Source of the DNA: Membranipora membranacea
Lineage: Eukaryota; Bryozoa; Gymnolaemata; Cheilostomatida; Membraniporidae
Direction of reading: 5' to 3'
Assembly: GCA_914767715.1 (NCBI GenBank)
Contig: OU612072.1
Location: 19,530,001 to 19,594,000, forward strand
DNA: 64,000 bases
The position numbers and the translations under genes are program-made. Position 1 is the stretch's first letter; each line of letters begins with the position of its first letter. The notes beneath the pieces are model-generated. The model was not told the DNA's origin. It searched no databases and saw only the letters and a list, made by a program, of their open reading frames with translations. Of the stretch, positions 1 through 10,628 are shown piece after piece.

Positions 1-186
1 CACTTTGCACACAGGCTACTCCTTTTTGAAGAGACAGAGGGGATATTTATACTGCTTGCAAGCACGCTGTAGATCTTTTTAATTTATAGTCCTGATCCAC
101 AAAGACCTGGTTAGGAAGAATGGCTTGCCAGCCCGAGGAATCAACTGGATCATTTGACTCTTAACCATCAGACCACTCCTGACTCC
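1..186 (-). mobile_element. SINE-B, tRNA-derived (unit 1, clipped by window)
   Basis: On the minus strand the element starts at 186 with a tRNA-like head containing an A-box-like GTGGTCTGATGGTTAAG. It aligns along its length to the better preserved copy at 49,020-49,288. Its tail runs off the window; the unit 2 copy shows it reaching about 21,470. The tRNA cloverleaf has decayed and no B box survives here. Confidence 0.6.
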
Positions 187-2340
187 GTATGTGAAGGTGA
201 CTTATAAGAAGATATAATGATAGACACGGCCTATTTCTGAATAGATAGTTTGTGACTTTATATCTATAGACAACACTTATTCTAAATGGTTAGATAGTGA
301 CTTGCAAATGTAAATATTGATCACAGAGATTATGTGTTTGAAATGGATCATAAGCAGATTTAAGTATGCGGCGACTAATAAGTGTGTGTTGACTTATAAG
401 TGTTTGGTGACTCTATTGTGGGGTTATGAGGGTTCAATACCTGCTATAAATCGCATATGAGGACTCTCATTAGACATCTTCAAGACACTGAGTGGTGGCA
501 TGTGTCTGTTAGGAGATTCATAAGGCAATATCTTGTCTGGCCTGCTGTGGAGGAATTCTGTTTCTCGTTTTAAGTGGCTATAAAATAGACATTTACACTT
601 TGTACAGTTTTCGCAAAACACCAAATCTCACCACGGGCACAATAACTATTCTACCTATGAATGTCTGTCATCTGGACTACCATTCCAAGAAATTATTGTA
701 GGCTACCTGGTACTAAATCCTCTGCTTTTTAGATATCATGCTTCTTTGGGGTGAAAAGCCAAAAAGTGTGAAGACCGGAGGAAGCTTGGCACAGATTAGA
801 ACATTCATGTTTTCAAGTTTGTAGAATAAATTGGTCAGAGACTTGCGCTACCGTTGAAATTTCATAACCACAAAACACGCTAGAGTTCATATTGATTCCG
901 ATCCACATTTTTCTATTCAATACTGTATTGTAGTATTGTATCAAAATGATGACTTGATATACTGTTGCATGTATATCTCTGACCAATAGAAAATGAACTA
1001 GTTCACTTAGCATGAGTACTATCACAAGATTTTTGTGTGACGTTCAATTTGACTAATTAGGGGACGGGTACAGGTTAGGTAATCGTCCTAAATCGACTCA
1101 CATGATCAGAGATACACATAATAATAGTGTAGTCTTGATGTTTGTGTGGTAGTGTATTGAATTATGTACACTCACAGGCAATTCTATGTTCTTGAGATTC
1201 AGGGGAAGTTGATCGCCACTTTGAAGACAGTTCAGGGCAATGAGACGATCATGTTTTAGCCCGTTTTATCCTCTGTGAGTTTTCGAGTTCTGTGATTGCA
1301 TTAAATGTACATTCGGCAAACGTTTGTCGCAGTTATTCTCCATGCTTGGCACTTGATGTTTTTTTAAATACAGAAAAATGCTAGAGCGTAAATGATTCCA
1401 ATAAAAAATTGTCATTCATGCTCAACATCATAGTCCTAATTGTGAAAGTCTCCGCATGACATCGTATCATAATTTTAATCAAATCAAAGCAGAACTAATT
1501 GTCTTGTGATCAGGACATAAATATTTTCCAGAGAAGTCGGTACGAAAAAATAAAGATAAAGGAAAACTAATCCTCTATTTCGATCATTAATTGATGCTAG
1601 GGGTCTGTTTTGATATGGATTTTTTGTATATCCACACCACTTTACATCAATCTAACATCAGATTGATGTCTGCTTGCCCGCTGGGTTATGACAATCTTGA
1701 TGATATACAAATATAATTAATTATAAACCATCTTCGGCAGCAAAAGCCATTGGTTCCCGACACAATATATTTATGCAATAAAATACAGGATGTAATATTC
1801 AATTTCATCTCCTCCAACCAATTTCTAAAGATTGGTCTTTGTCTCTCAAATCTGTTCTAATTTTCCTGGCCTAGTCTTATTTTCAATTGTATCTCCTTTT
1901 TCATACTCTGAAACCACCTAACACCTGCACCTTCATAATGCAGTTCTTCATATCGACAACACCAAAATCAGGCATCATCGCCGCTATTATTTGGTGCGTA
2001 TATTGAAATCCCACAATATTTTTGATCCTTTATTTTCAACCCTCAACTCTGCACTGTGATCCTATCAGTTATTTTCTCTCTCGAAGCTGAGCATATCATA
2101 CATTTCCCATATACAATTGTACATCTCTATTTCCCTGTTCTTCCTTGACTTTCACTCAATAATTCATCCTGTTTTCTCTGCATTCACCCTTTTAATGCTA
2201 ATCTAAATGTGCTTGATTCTAAGTCATCCGCTCATTTCAGGTACTGACTGTGTTTTTCATCCTTCCAATCTGTTCGTTTTGTTGTTCTGCTTTGCATCCA
2301 TGTTGTCTAATCCTTTACACGGTACCAAGCCATATTCTAA
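187..2340. other. No gene seen (unit 1)
   Basis: AT-rich sequence with only short open stretches and no splice-bounded coding pattern. It is repeated at 21,664-23,815 and 38,107-40,256. Single-base differences here group the three units inconsistently (see findings). Short open frames such as 813-1,025 recur in all copies but carry ordinary substitutions and no recognisable motif. Confidence 0.6.
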
Positions 2341-2620
2341 ATGTCATTTTCCAACTCTGCCATTTTCTCACCTCTTGTTATCCCGCCAAGCTATTTTTCC
2401 TTGAAGCAATTTTCCCATCATACCATTTTTCACCAAAACCTTTTCTCACCAATCCATTTCCCCACACATTCATTTTTCCACAAGGATGCTTTCCATCGAA
2501 TTCATTTTAACAACACAAAGTTTTTCCACTTAGCTGTTTTCCACTGTACCCACTGTGTCATTTTCCAAAAAAAAGACAGTTTCCGACCAAGCGAATTTCC
2601 CGTTTGCCCTTTTCAAACAA
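2341..2620. repeat. Degenerate CCATTTTC-type tandem array (unit 1)
   Basis: The stretch is built from loosely repeated blocks of 14-20 bases such as CCATTTTCTCACC, CCATTTTTCACCAAAACC and CCACTTAGCTGTTTTCCACTG, strongly pyrimidine-rich on this strand. All three forward frames stay partly open because of this composition, giving Phe/Pro/His/Ser-rich translations that are not real proteins. Copies occur at 23,816-24,090 and 40,257-40,535; a related short run lies at 55,150-55,300. Confidence 0.6.
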
Positions 2621-4549
2621 TTCCTATCTTAAAATACCAAGCCATTAACTCCATGCTGGTAGCTTTTTCTCTTTTTTTCTTAGTTTGACTTTGATATTTG
2701 ATGTGTGACGACCTCATAAACTAAATACCAGCAGAAATAGCTCCAATTCCAAAATTCACAATCTCAACTTGAATCTAGTAAGACAAAACTTGGGTGATAC
2801 TTGAGGGAAAATCATACCAGCTACAAGGGAACATCATGTTTTTACCAGTGTATACCAACAGCTCATATGTAAGCAACAAATTGTGCCGGTTATGTCATGT
2901 TATAGATATGTAAACGCTTTAGCTAATCAGCATGAGACATGAAAACCAAAAAAGTCATGTCTATAAGAATTCTACATGCGCTGTCTCAACATAACAAAAA
3001 AAGTGCATCAAGGGAATCTGTTGTTTTGGTTTAGTTTATTCCTATTATTTAGGTATTAGCCCACTTAATAATTGTGTTAAAAGTTCAATCTTCATGGATC
3101 AGTCTGATAGTTGGGACTGGATTGGTGGCTTATAATCCAGCCCACTACTGTACACATATTCATATCAAATCTGAAGTCGTTTTTCCTGTCCCAAAACTTG
3201 AAGAAGGAAATAGTATACAAAATCTACATCAATGCTAACCAAGGACATTTAGTTCTGATTAAATTAATCCCAGCACAACCAATTTAAATGATTTTATACT
3301 GAATTTGCTTCTTGTAGGTGAACCAAAAGAAAAATTCTAAATCAAATGACAACAGACTTTTAATTGTAATATATATATATATATATATACCATTCTACAC
3401 ACAAGTCCAATTAACTCAGTTAGAAAAAAGCGAAAGTTAGGAACTCATTGCGCTTGGCCAGCGATTTCTGTTCCCAGAACAATAACTATGTCCCAACAAT
3501 ATCTAGGAAATTGAATCAGCTGTTAGAATTCTATATATTTTGGATTTAAGTAAATATTTTGAGTATTAAACAGTAGCATCAATTTCTCACCATTCTCACC
3601 TAGCCGCCTCTATCCTTAACGGGTAGCCATTCTGCTAGCTCCTAGTTCAATTCAAGAATGCCATCTGACCCTGTTGTCTACATCCTCTTGCTCCAAATGC
3701 CAACATATTATTGTATTGGCATGTTTTCTTGAACTGCAAATTTAATTGGCCTATTCATGAATTATCGAATTATTATTATCTCCTGTGTTGTTATGCAGCA
3801 ACCTGCTGGTGTAAATTGTCAATTGTCTTATCAGTATCAATTAAAAGTTTGAAAAATTATTTAAATTTGTGGCATTAGGTCAGACTCGTGCTACGAGAAT
3901 GAATAAAGTTTTCCGGTGAGAATTATCGCCAGCAAAACCATGAGGCAAAATTTTTTGTGGCCTCACTCAGATTGCTGCTGAATTCATATTTTCATTACCT
4001 TAGTCATATTGTCATTACCTTAGAGAAGCAAGTCAAAGCAGGACAAATTTCTCTCTCGTTATTTTAATCTCTGCACATTTAATCAGAAAAATGTAGCCAT
4101 AGTTTTATTAACAAAGGTTATCGGCTATCAATTCAATTTCACTAAAACACTGATTTATGTGGGATATGTAGTATATATTATATTCAGAGTACTGACTTTT
4201 CAAGAGGATATGACAGTTTAATGTTTTATTATACTTGTTTTACTATTATTACCTATGTATTATTGTAATCATTTTTGTAAGAAAAGGCAACTGAAATTAA
4301 TTGTGACAATTTTCTTTACTTATTTTACGTTACTTTTCACTGTAGAAACCTGATGGATCAACTAGTATGCCTCACACACTTATTAGATCGAGAAGTGACC
4401 TAACCAGTCACCATTTGTGGAATCCTAACTTTTTTGGATAGAATATGAGATTGTTCACACCCCTTAGTTCTTTACCTTTTGTTGACTCATCACCGCTTCC
4501 GAGTTAGCAAGCAGCTGGTATCATCCTGAGTAGTACTTGTTACTGCAAG
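2621..4549. other. No certain gene; AT microsatellite and a dispersed repeat
   Basis: Contains an (AT)n microsatellite at about 3,369-3,390 and, next to it at 3,407-3,570, a repeat also present inverted at 58,296-58,475. Unit 3 lacks about 600 bases here, from the microsatellite to about 3,985. A possible acceptor at about 4,345 precedes a short open stretch, but I could not connect it to a known family. Confidence 0.5.
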
Positions 4550-4755
4550 AAGTTGATGCATTATCTTACAAAATCAATGAAAGATCTTGCTTGAGATTCC
4601 CAGGTAATGGCATACTACAAGAAATGCAAGCTAGTGGATTGCCTGCAGAATATGTATTTCAATCGACTTCAACCAGCCACAGCAATGTGATCAGAAAACC
4701 CAAGTTTGCTTTGTGTGGAAATAGCTTCCACAATTATGTTGCAAATGAAATGTAA
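4550..4755 (+). pseudogene. Exon-like block resembling the C-terminal end of a cytosine-C5 methyltransferase (unit 1)
   Basis: An open block follows a possible acceptor (TGCAAG) and ends at ATG-TAA, where the stop overlaps a GTAAGT donor-like site. The translation contains GLPAEYVF, then about 20 residues later KFALCGNSFHNYVA. This echoes the order 'GFPPEFGF ... RYRLLGNSLNVHVVA' at the end of TRDMT1/DNMT2-type enzymes (target-recognition end and motif X with its GN pair). Catalytic motifs I, IV and VI are not found upstream, so at best this is a C-terminal exon. Copies lie at 26,022-26,227 (one nonsense codon) and 41,858-42,063 (open). Chance similarity remains possible. Confidence 0.3.
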
Positions 4756-5503
4756 GTTCATAACACAAAGGTAAACAACTGACAGTTTCTCTACCTTACA
4801 AGAATGGTGAAATGGCCATTTGATGTAAACTTTACCAAGTTTGGATCAGAAGGTATTGATTCTTGTTTGCATCAAAAGCAACAACATAAGCTGCTAGCAT
4901 GCGATGATGCGATCCTCCAGAGCTCCGAAATAGCTTGGATTAAAGTATTTTGACTCGATTTATCAGAGCAAAATCAAAAGTTAGCATTTTGGGAAATTTT
5001 TGTCAAATTTACTTGTTTGGTTGTTGAGCGATCATTTCTGTTGTGACATCAAATGCAATATCTGTTTGGCTGCGAAAATCATAGACAATATTTATTATGA
5101 CGCCTTTGGGATTGCAAGTTATGTTGAATTCTAGATTGCAATGTTTAGATTTTTGAGTGTGCAACTAAGGATAGTCAGAGTAGGGAATTGTATGATCATT
5201 CAATTTGGTTTCTAGTGCAAGTATATAGAGCCAATTTATGTATTTGAAACCAGTTTTTGCTAATTGAAGCTTAGAATCCTTATAAAACCCAGATTTAGTT
5301 TATGGTAACTAGGTGTTAGTATATATGTTTTGTAATTGGAGCGGAGTTGGCAAAGATGCAGTTCATTTCAGACTATGGCTCAAGACAACTCCCCTTACAC
5401 TAATGATTAACATGTCGATAGAACTCAATGACTGTTTTTTTTAAATATACTTGAACTTATAAAAACTTAAATGCGAGAAACATACATAAGTGCAACTTTT
5501 AAA

Positions 5504-5895
5504 GTGGTGGCATGTTCACTCTAAATGATCAAACATTGATTGCGATATTATTTCCTCTAACCAGTGGACATAATATGAATGTTGTCACATTGTTTAACAT
5601 GGCCCAAAATGCGGCAGGAGAAAGCATGGCTGTTAGTATCGGTAGGATGCAAAATAGACATTCAAGTCTCATTTTCGTGTTTGCTCTTTTCTTTCAGATT
5701 CATTATATTTCTTTGTAGGTGCTGGATCTGCTGCAGGAGTATATATTAGAACAAGTTTTGACCCTATACTATAACATTCCTGTTTATATATTGGATGTTG
5801 CTGCAGTCAATTTGTATGGTCTTCTTTACATATCGGAGGGAATTCTGTGTGGCTTCAAAAGAAGAGATCGGTCAGCCTGGGTCATGGCTGTTCGG
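5504..5895 (+). pseudogene. Two unidentified exon-like blocks (unit 1, broken)
   Basis: Block a ends at 5,641 with donor G|GTAGGA. Block b starts at 5,719 after a clean acceptor (TTTCTTTGTAG) and may end at 5,895 before GTAGAT. Spliced in phase 1 the junction reads SIGAGSAAG, a Gly/Ala-rich turn after a hydrophobic stretch (LIAILFPLTSG). In units 1 and 2 the joined frame hits TAA about 18 codons into block b; in unit 3 it stays open. The protein family is not recognised. Confidence 0.3.
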
Positions 5896-5906
5896 GTAGA
5901 TTTCTG

Positions 5907-6262
5907 TTACAAAATTTTCGTTATTGATCGGTCGGATTCCCTCTTGGTGCTACAGCATTCCATGTTTTTGTTTGATATACGTTGTGGGTAAAATAAAAAA
6001 ATAAACAGAGTAATTATACCAACAAAAGCCACTGTTTCCAAAATCAGTGGAAGCCAAGGGTGTTTATAACTTCTAAATAACCATGAGTATTGTTTACCAT
6101 TTGCACATCACTTATACTGAGTAGTGCTTCAATGATAATGAAATCTGTAAACAAGTGCTTCCTGCTTGTATTGTATTATTTAGATGTCTGACCTGCTTTA
6201 GCTAACTCATTGCGCAATTTCACCATACCTGACAAGAATGGGTTTAAGGCGCTAATTAGCAT
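5907..6262 (-). pseudogene. Receptor tail/TM exon remnant (unit 1), interrupted by 86-bp insertion
   Basis: On the minus strand this encodes the juxtamembrane GQTSKQYSW motif, a transmembrane-like stretch (LPLILETVAFVGISTLFIFL) and a short tail ending KIL-stop. It is homologous to the GQTSKQYSW-TM-tail region of the main receptor gene at 11,953-14,064. Here 86 bases (6,097-6,182) are inserted just upstream of the motif and shift the frame. Only this last exon is recognisable. An open stretch at 7,197-7,385 on the same strand (YHWTGSFVEMRDE...) might be an upstream Ig-like exon but is not convincing. Confidence 0.65.
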
Positions 6263-8334
6263 ACCTGCTAGACACTTTTAAGAGTTGTGTTCTCTCGTCC
6301 CGAAGCTCATTCAACTTAACCATTGCCACCTCATGCAAAACACTTTCATATGTTGAAGAACAGATTCGGGCAAGATTCCACCTTTTCAAAAAAGATCAGT
6401 CAAGAGCTCATGAACTTAATTGCAAAGCTATTGATACCAACTGCACATCACTTAGTGCTTGAATGATAGTGAAGTCTGTAAGCAAGTGCTTCCTGCTTAA
6501 CCCTGTGAAATATTAGTAAATTCAATCAAGGAGTGGCTTCGATTGAAGGCACATAAGAGGTATGAAGATCGCAAGTGATGACATCCTCACACATTCTTGG
6601 GTCATATGGAACTGGTACAACAATGACAATAAATTACAACAATGAATGGCTTACAGGTATCAGTGAACTTTAGTTCAATGCAAGTATACTGTGTATGAAC
6701 ATGTACATCAGTTGTAATTTTTTTTACGATGAGTAAGACTTATTTATGAATAAACAGCTTTATATTAATTTCCAAAACATGATCAAAAGGCTCATCATTT
6801 GACAAATAGGCTCAGCACTAGAATCATGTTGATGCACAAATCTTACATCCTGTCGTATATCATAAGATGATAAATTTTGGTCGCTGAACTGTGCGGGTGA
6901 GCCCGGTTGAGATTGGTGAGAGGATCGATCTACCTCTGCCTGTCCAAAACAAGAAGTGTCCATTTTCTTAAAGCAACAAAGACATTATTGAGGTTTGGTC
7001 ACAGAATGGTTTGTCATGTGCTGTGTAAAGCAATAGCAGGGAAATTTGCAAGTCAGTTTACCCCTGTATCGAGCTTCTTATGGGTCATAGAGGGTTGCAG
7101 TTAGACGGGAATTGGTGCTGCTAGTACACATTTTTTGGTTAGTTCGTTTAAGACTACCATGATTGTTAGTAGTCAGCACAAAGCAGTCTAGTAATTTTAG
7201 TTATTAGTACAAAGCTGCTTTCCAATTGATAGATGATTATGATACCATGGAATTGCTTGCATGGACTTTGTTGTTATTGCACCCTCCTTGCTATTAAACA
7301 TCACCATGGTAGTTCCGTTGCTCGTAAAGAGCTGTTCATTTTTTTCATCTCTCATCTCAACAAAACTTCCTGTCCAGTGGTACAAATTACGGCTCTGTAG
7401 GACTAGTTTGAGAGTATTTGTATTCAGATATCTATGAAATAAGTCTATGTTTACACTTTTTTGTGTTTCAACACTTCCACAATCATTTTTGTTACTGCTG
7501 GGTGGCTGATGATTGTATAGATATATCAGGAATCTACACCCTCTAGGTTTTGAGATATATCAATTATTTATAAACCCTAATAATTATACCTAATTGTATT
7601 GATGACATATAAAGGGCTAATAGGTAATACTTCTTTCTCTGGGACGAACCATTCTGGGCGTAGATAGTTATCTTTTTCTCACTTTGGTCACATGTTCATC
7701 ACCTCTAGATCAATGGGAGAATGACATTTCAAGCTCTGACAAATTAGCGTCAGTCTTGATATTTTTGATGTCAAATGATTTCAACTCAGAATGGGAATAA
7801 GTGAGCTGAACCCTTTGTGTCTAAGTGTACCTCACTTAGTCCATGAGCTGATACAGATACAGCCTTTTGTTCCGGTTCAAAAACAAACACTAGAGGAAAA
7901 TCTGAAGCAGCAGATATGATCTAAGTTTGCTGCTTTATCATAATCAGTTATGTAGGATCATCAATATTGTTGCAGTCTATGTCAAAACTTATCTTAAGCA
8001 TTATATTCTACTGAGTAGTAATTAATGCACCATTATAATATTCGTTGGAAATGTTTGTTTACAAAGGCTGTGATTGGGCAATAATACCACGTGATTGGTA
8101 TTCATGATGGCTGCGGTGAACAGATGCATTCTGCATTGTCTTCCTCTTCTTAATAATAATCCTAGTTTAATCAGCCTATCACCTTCCTGCTTATCCACAA
8201 CTATTGAGTATACTTCTAAGTACATAAAACTAAATCTTCAAACATATAAAAGCATATCAGACTCTCTTAACACTTAAATATTGACTATCACTTCTCTCAT
8301 CATGATAATAATGATCTACTGTACTACACACTAG
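6263..8334. other. No certain gene (unit 1); partly deleted in unit 2
   Basis: Includes a repeat of about 65 bases at 6,434-6,500 (CACATCACTTAGTGCTT...) that is the same sequence as the 86-base insertion at 6,097. At 7,640-7,870 a stretch conserved in unit 3 (44,520-44,780) is open there (SVLIFFMSNDFNSEW, HELIQPFVQ) but not in unit 1. Family unknown. Confidence 0.4.
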
Positions 8335-9828
8335 TACAACCAGCAGCAGTACCACCACTGAGTTCAACCCCATCCATTTCATCTGCAGCAGATATACTTG
8401 TCATCCCTGATATTGTCTGCCACCTCCAGTGCTATAAGAAGTTTTGTCACAAGAAAACTCTGACACAAGCTAGGAAAAGAAAGGTAGGTTTTTGTATGTG
8501 TGCACAGTCACTCACAATTAGTCACTAGTGTGTGAGTGAGTGACAAACCACTTTAACCCTTGGAAATTGTACAGAAAATGATGATCCAATGGTAGTGGAT
8601 AGAAGCATGGAGTCCTTGATAGAAATCAGTTAATATTTTCAATTTGCATAAGCCCAAAGGACCTGTCATGTGTGTCTATTATATTATTAAGAAAACCCGC
8701 CAAGAATATTCAGTAGTATTTAGTTTTACATAGTTTAGCTACCTCTCATCATCGCTCTCATCCGCTATTGATTTGTGTTGTGTTTGTATGAATAATATAA
8801 TATGTTTTTGAGGGCATCAAAATCATCTGATGATGAGCCAGATCAGCATGGTGACCAAGAAGAGCGACCACGAGTGCGGAGAGGAAAGTCCACGACGGTG
8901 TTGCCGCCCCAGTGTATTATCTGTAAGAAGGACATGAATAGAGTTAGGAAGGGAGGTAAATGGATTCATGAAAAGCTCTCACTAACACAGTCTAAAACCG
9001 CAGGTAAGTAGACACTGTGACAAGTAGGGTTACACACCTGATCCATTCACGTAAATAACTAACTAACACATTGCATCCACATACCTACCGCCAGAGAATC
9101 AATGCTTTGCGATATACTGTAATGACAATGATGGAATGGTTATAACCACCGCTACTCGATCTACTTTGATATTTATATATTTATGATTGATGCAGGGATC
9201 AATCACATATAACTTCCCAATTCACCGATTGTTATATTCCAAACAATAGAGTAGTGTTGTGTGCAAAAACATGATACCCTATCAATCCCATGATTTGCTG
9301 TAGCGCATTGAAGGAATGTACCGGTACATGGTTGGCTCGTCACTGATGAGGAGCTACGAGTAACTTGGAGGACGAAGCCTGTGGCCCCTCAGGATATATT
9401 AAAGGTAGGCGTAAATACTTATTATTGATATCTAATGTGATTTTATATATTAGGGCATGTAACATTATTTTCAGTGATGCGCGATTCTTTCATACAATAG
9501 AAAACAACACAGTACATGTGTATCAAATTTAGAGGCCAGATAGAGTATTTGGCCACAAAAGCGCAACCTGATTGTTGTTACTGTGTTTTTAGACGGCTAA
9601 CTCATTGAGTATAGCATCAACATCATACAGCTTTACAATTGTAATTATAATCGATTGTATTTGTTTCAGACTGCTTACTGCAACTGCAAAAAGAGTAAGT
9701 GCCAGGGAAAGAACTGCAGCTGCCGTGGAAAGGGCCTGCCATGTACCGACCTTTGTTCCTGTCAGGCAGGTTGTGATAACAAAGACCAGCACGTTGCACC
9801 AGATGATGATGATGAGGACTCTGATTAG
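8335..9828 (+). pseudogene. Zinc-ribbon/CXC-like cysteine-rich protein gene fragment (unit 1)
   Basis: Four exon blocks can be seen. At 8,335-8,483: IVCHLQCYKKFCHKKTLTQA then RKRK and a GTAGGT donor. At 8,813-9,003: acidic and basic linker, then QCIICKKDMNRVRKGG and EKLSLTQSKTAG, GTAAGT donor. At about 9,313-9,404: HGWLVTDEELRVTWR..APQDILK, GTAGGC donor. At 9,670-9,828: AYCNCKKSKCQGKNCSC, LPCTDLCSCQAGC, an acidic DDDDEDSD end and TAG. The last two join in phase 0. This order (CYK-F motif, CIIC ribbon, GW..W..AP, then a C-x-C repeat) matches a multi-copy family of uncharacterised invertebrate proteins. The usual long middle part is missing and the phases of the first two blocks do not match, so this is probably a decayed copy. 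Confidence 0.5.
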
Positions 9829-10210
9829 ACCAAGGTATGTTGTAGTAGTTATCGGTGTGATGAGTTATATTTCTGTTATGGTTTTTTATCAATCCTGCGT
9901 CGGCAATGTGAGAAAATTAGCTTCAACCTTGATGCAAAGAGAAACTACCAATGGTGGTGGTACAGTGATTGAGGGAAAAATCCACCAAGTTCCTAACATG
10001 TGTTAGGGGTTTGTGACACGCCCTCATCAGCAGCATGGTTTTGGCAGCAGCTATCAGCTAAGGATTTTGGGCTAGCTTAAATTGGCTTTGGCTATTTTGT
10101 TTACCCTATAGGAGTTTAATTTAACTAGAGTTTAATTTCGCTATCTGGACCTGGTACTAAATTTCACTAGTACTAAATTTCGCTGGTAGGCTTACTAGTG
10201 AAAATTGAAA
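9829..10210. other. No gene; ACTAAATTTCRCTRG motif repeats
   Basis: The spacer between the CXC gene and SINE-C. The motif ACTAAATTTCACTAG occurs with variants twice at 10,156-10,190 and again as ACTAAATTCCGCTGC at 10,410, at the end of SINE-A. This suggests a shared tail sequence of the two SINEs. Confidence 0.4.
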
Positions 10211-10330
10211 AAGAACGTCCAAGCATGGATTCGAACCCAGGGCATAACGCTCCATCTGATTGCAAGGCAGACACTCAGACCCACTGATATATGTTCATAT
10301 CAATGCTTAGACCACTACACCACACTAACT
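10211..10330 (-). mobile_element. SINE-C, tRNA-derived head (unit 1)
   Basis: Read on the minus strand it begins GTGTGGTGTAGTGGTCTAAG (A-box like), continues with an anticodon-arm-like TCTGCCTTGCAATCAGA (loop CTTGCAA, TGC at the anticodon position) and a good B box GGGTTCGAATCC. About 30 extra bases lie between the D-arm and anticodon-arm regions, so it is not a functional tRNA. It is also present in unit 2 and absent from unit 3. Confidence 0.6.
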
Positions 10331-10411
10331 TGCATGTGTGGGTAAGGTGTATTCCTGTATGATTGTACATTGTTTATGAAACTATGGTGAGTGAGTTAAA
10401 TTGAGGATACA

Positions 10412-10628
10412 CTAAATTCCGCTGCTTAGGCAATAACACAAAAAGCAAATCCTTAATGCCGCGAAAACAACTCCACAATAGCTGCGCCAGTTTGCTCTCT
10501 GTTTGCAGGCAGGTCGGAGCACACCTGGAGGCCAACCAATCACCAGTAGAAGATGGATTGCATTGGGATTCGAACTCATGAAATTCAACTCTTGCGTGTC
10601 CGGCGCTCTAACCAACTGAGCCACCTCC
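10412..10628 (-). mobile_element. SINE-A, tRNA-derived (unit 1)
   Basis: On the minus strand the head starts at 10,628: GGAGGTGGCTCAGTTGGTTA (A box), then about 40 bases later GAGTTCGAATCCC (B box), then a non-tRNA body with GGTTGGCCTCCAGGTGTGC. The ACTAAATTCCGC motif lies at the end. Reading the head as protein gives the familiar false product MAQLVRAPDTQ. Body and boxes recur at 29,283-29,499 and 50,225-50,421, so these are one insertion copied by the unit duplication. Confidence 0.75.

Noticed and set aside
2207-2688. Overlapping long plus-strand frames, recurring in units 2 and 3
   Set aside because: They arise from a G-poor repetitive array. All frames are partly open, the translation is Phe/Ser/Pro/His-rich, and there are no splice or start signals.
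6290-6470. Minus-strand helical-looking frame (LHEVAMVKLNELRDERTQLL)
   Set aside because: No splice sites, family or continuation found; lesions surround it in every copy.
9605-10006. 133-codon plus-strand frame over the CXC exon
   Set aside because: The adjacent frame, starting at a proper acceptor, gives the cysteine-rich motif; this longer frame lacks any recognisable content and runs through the stop of the real exon.
10412-10624. A frame beginning MAQLVRAPDTQ
   Set aside because: It is the well-known false translation of a tRNA-like SINE head; A and B boxes are present.
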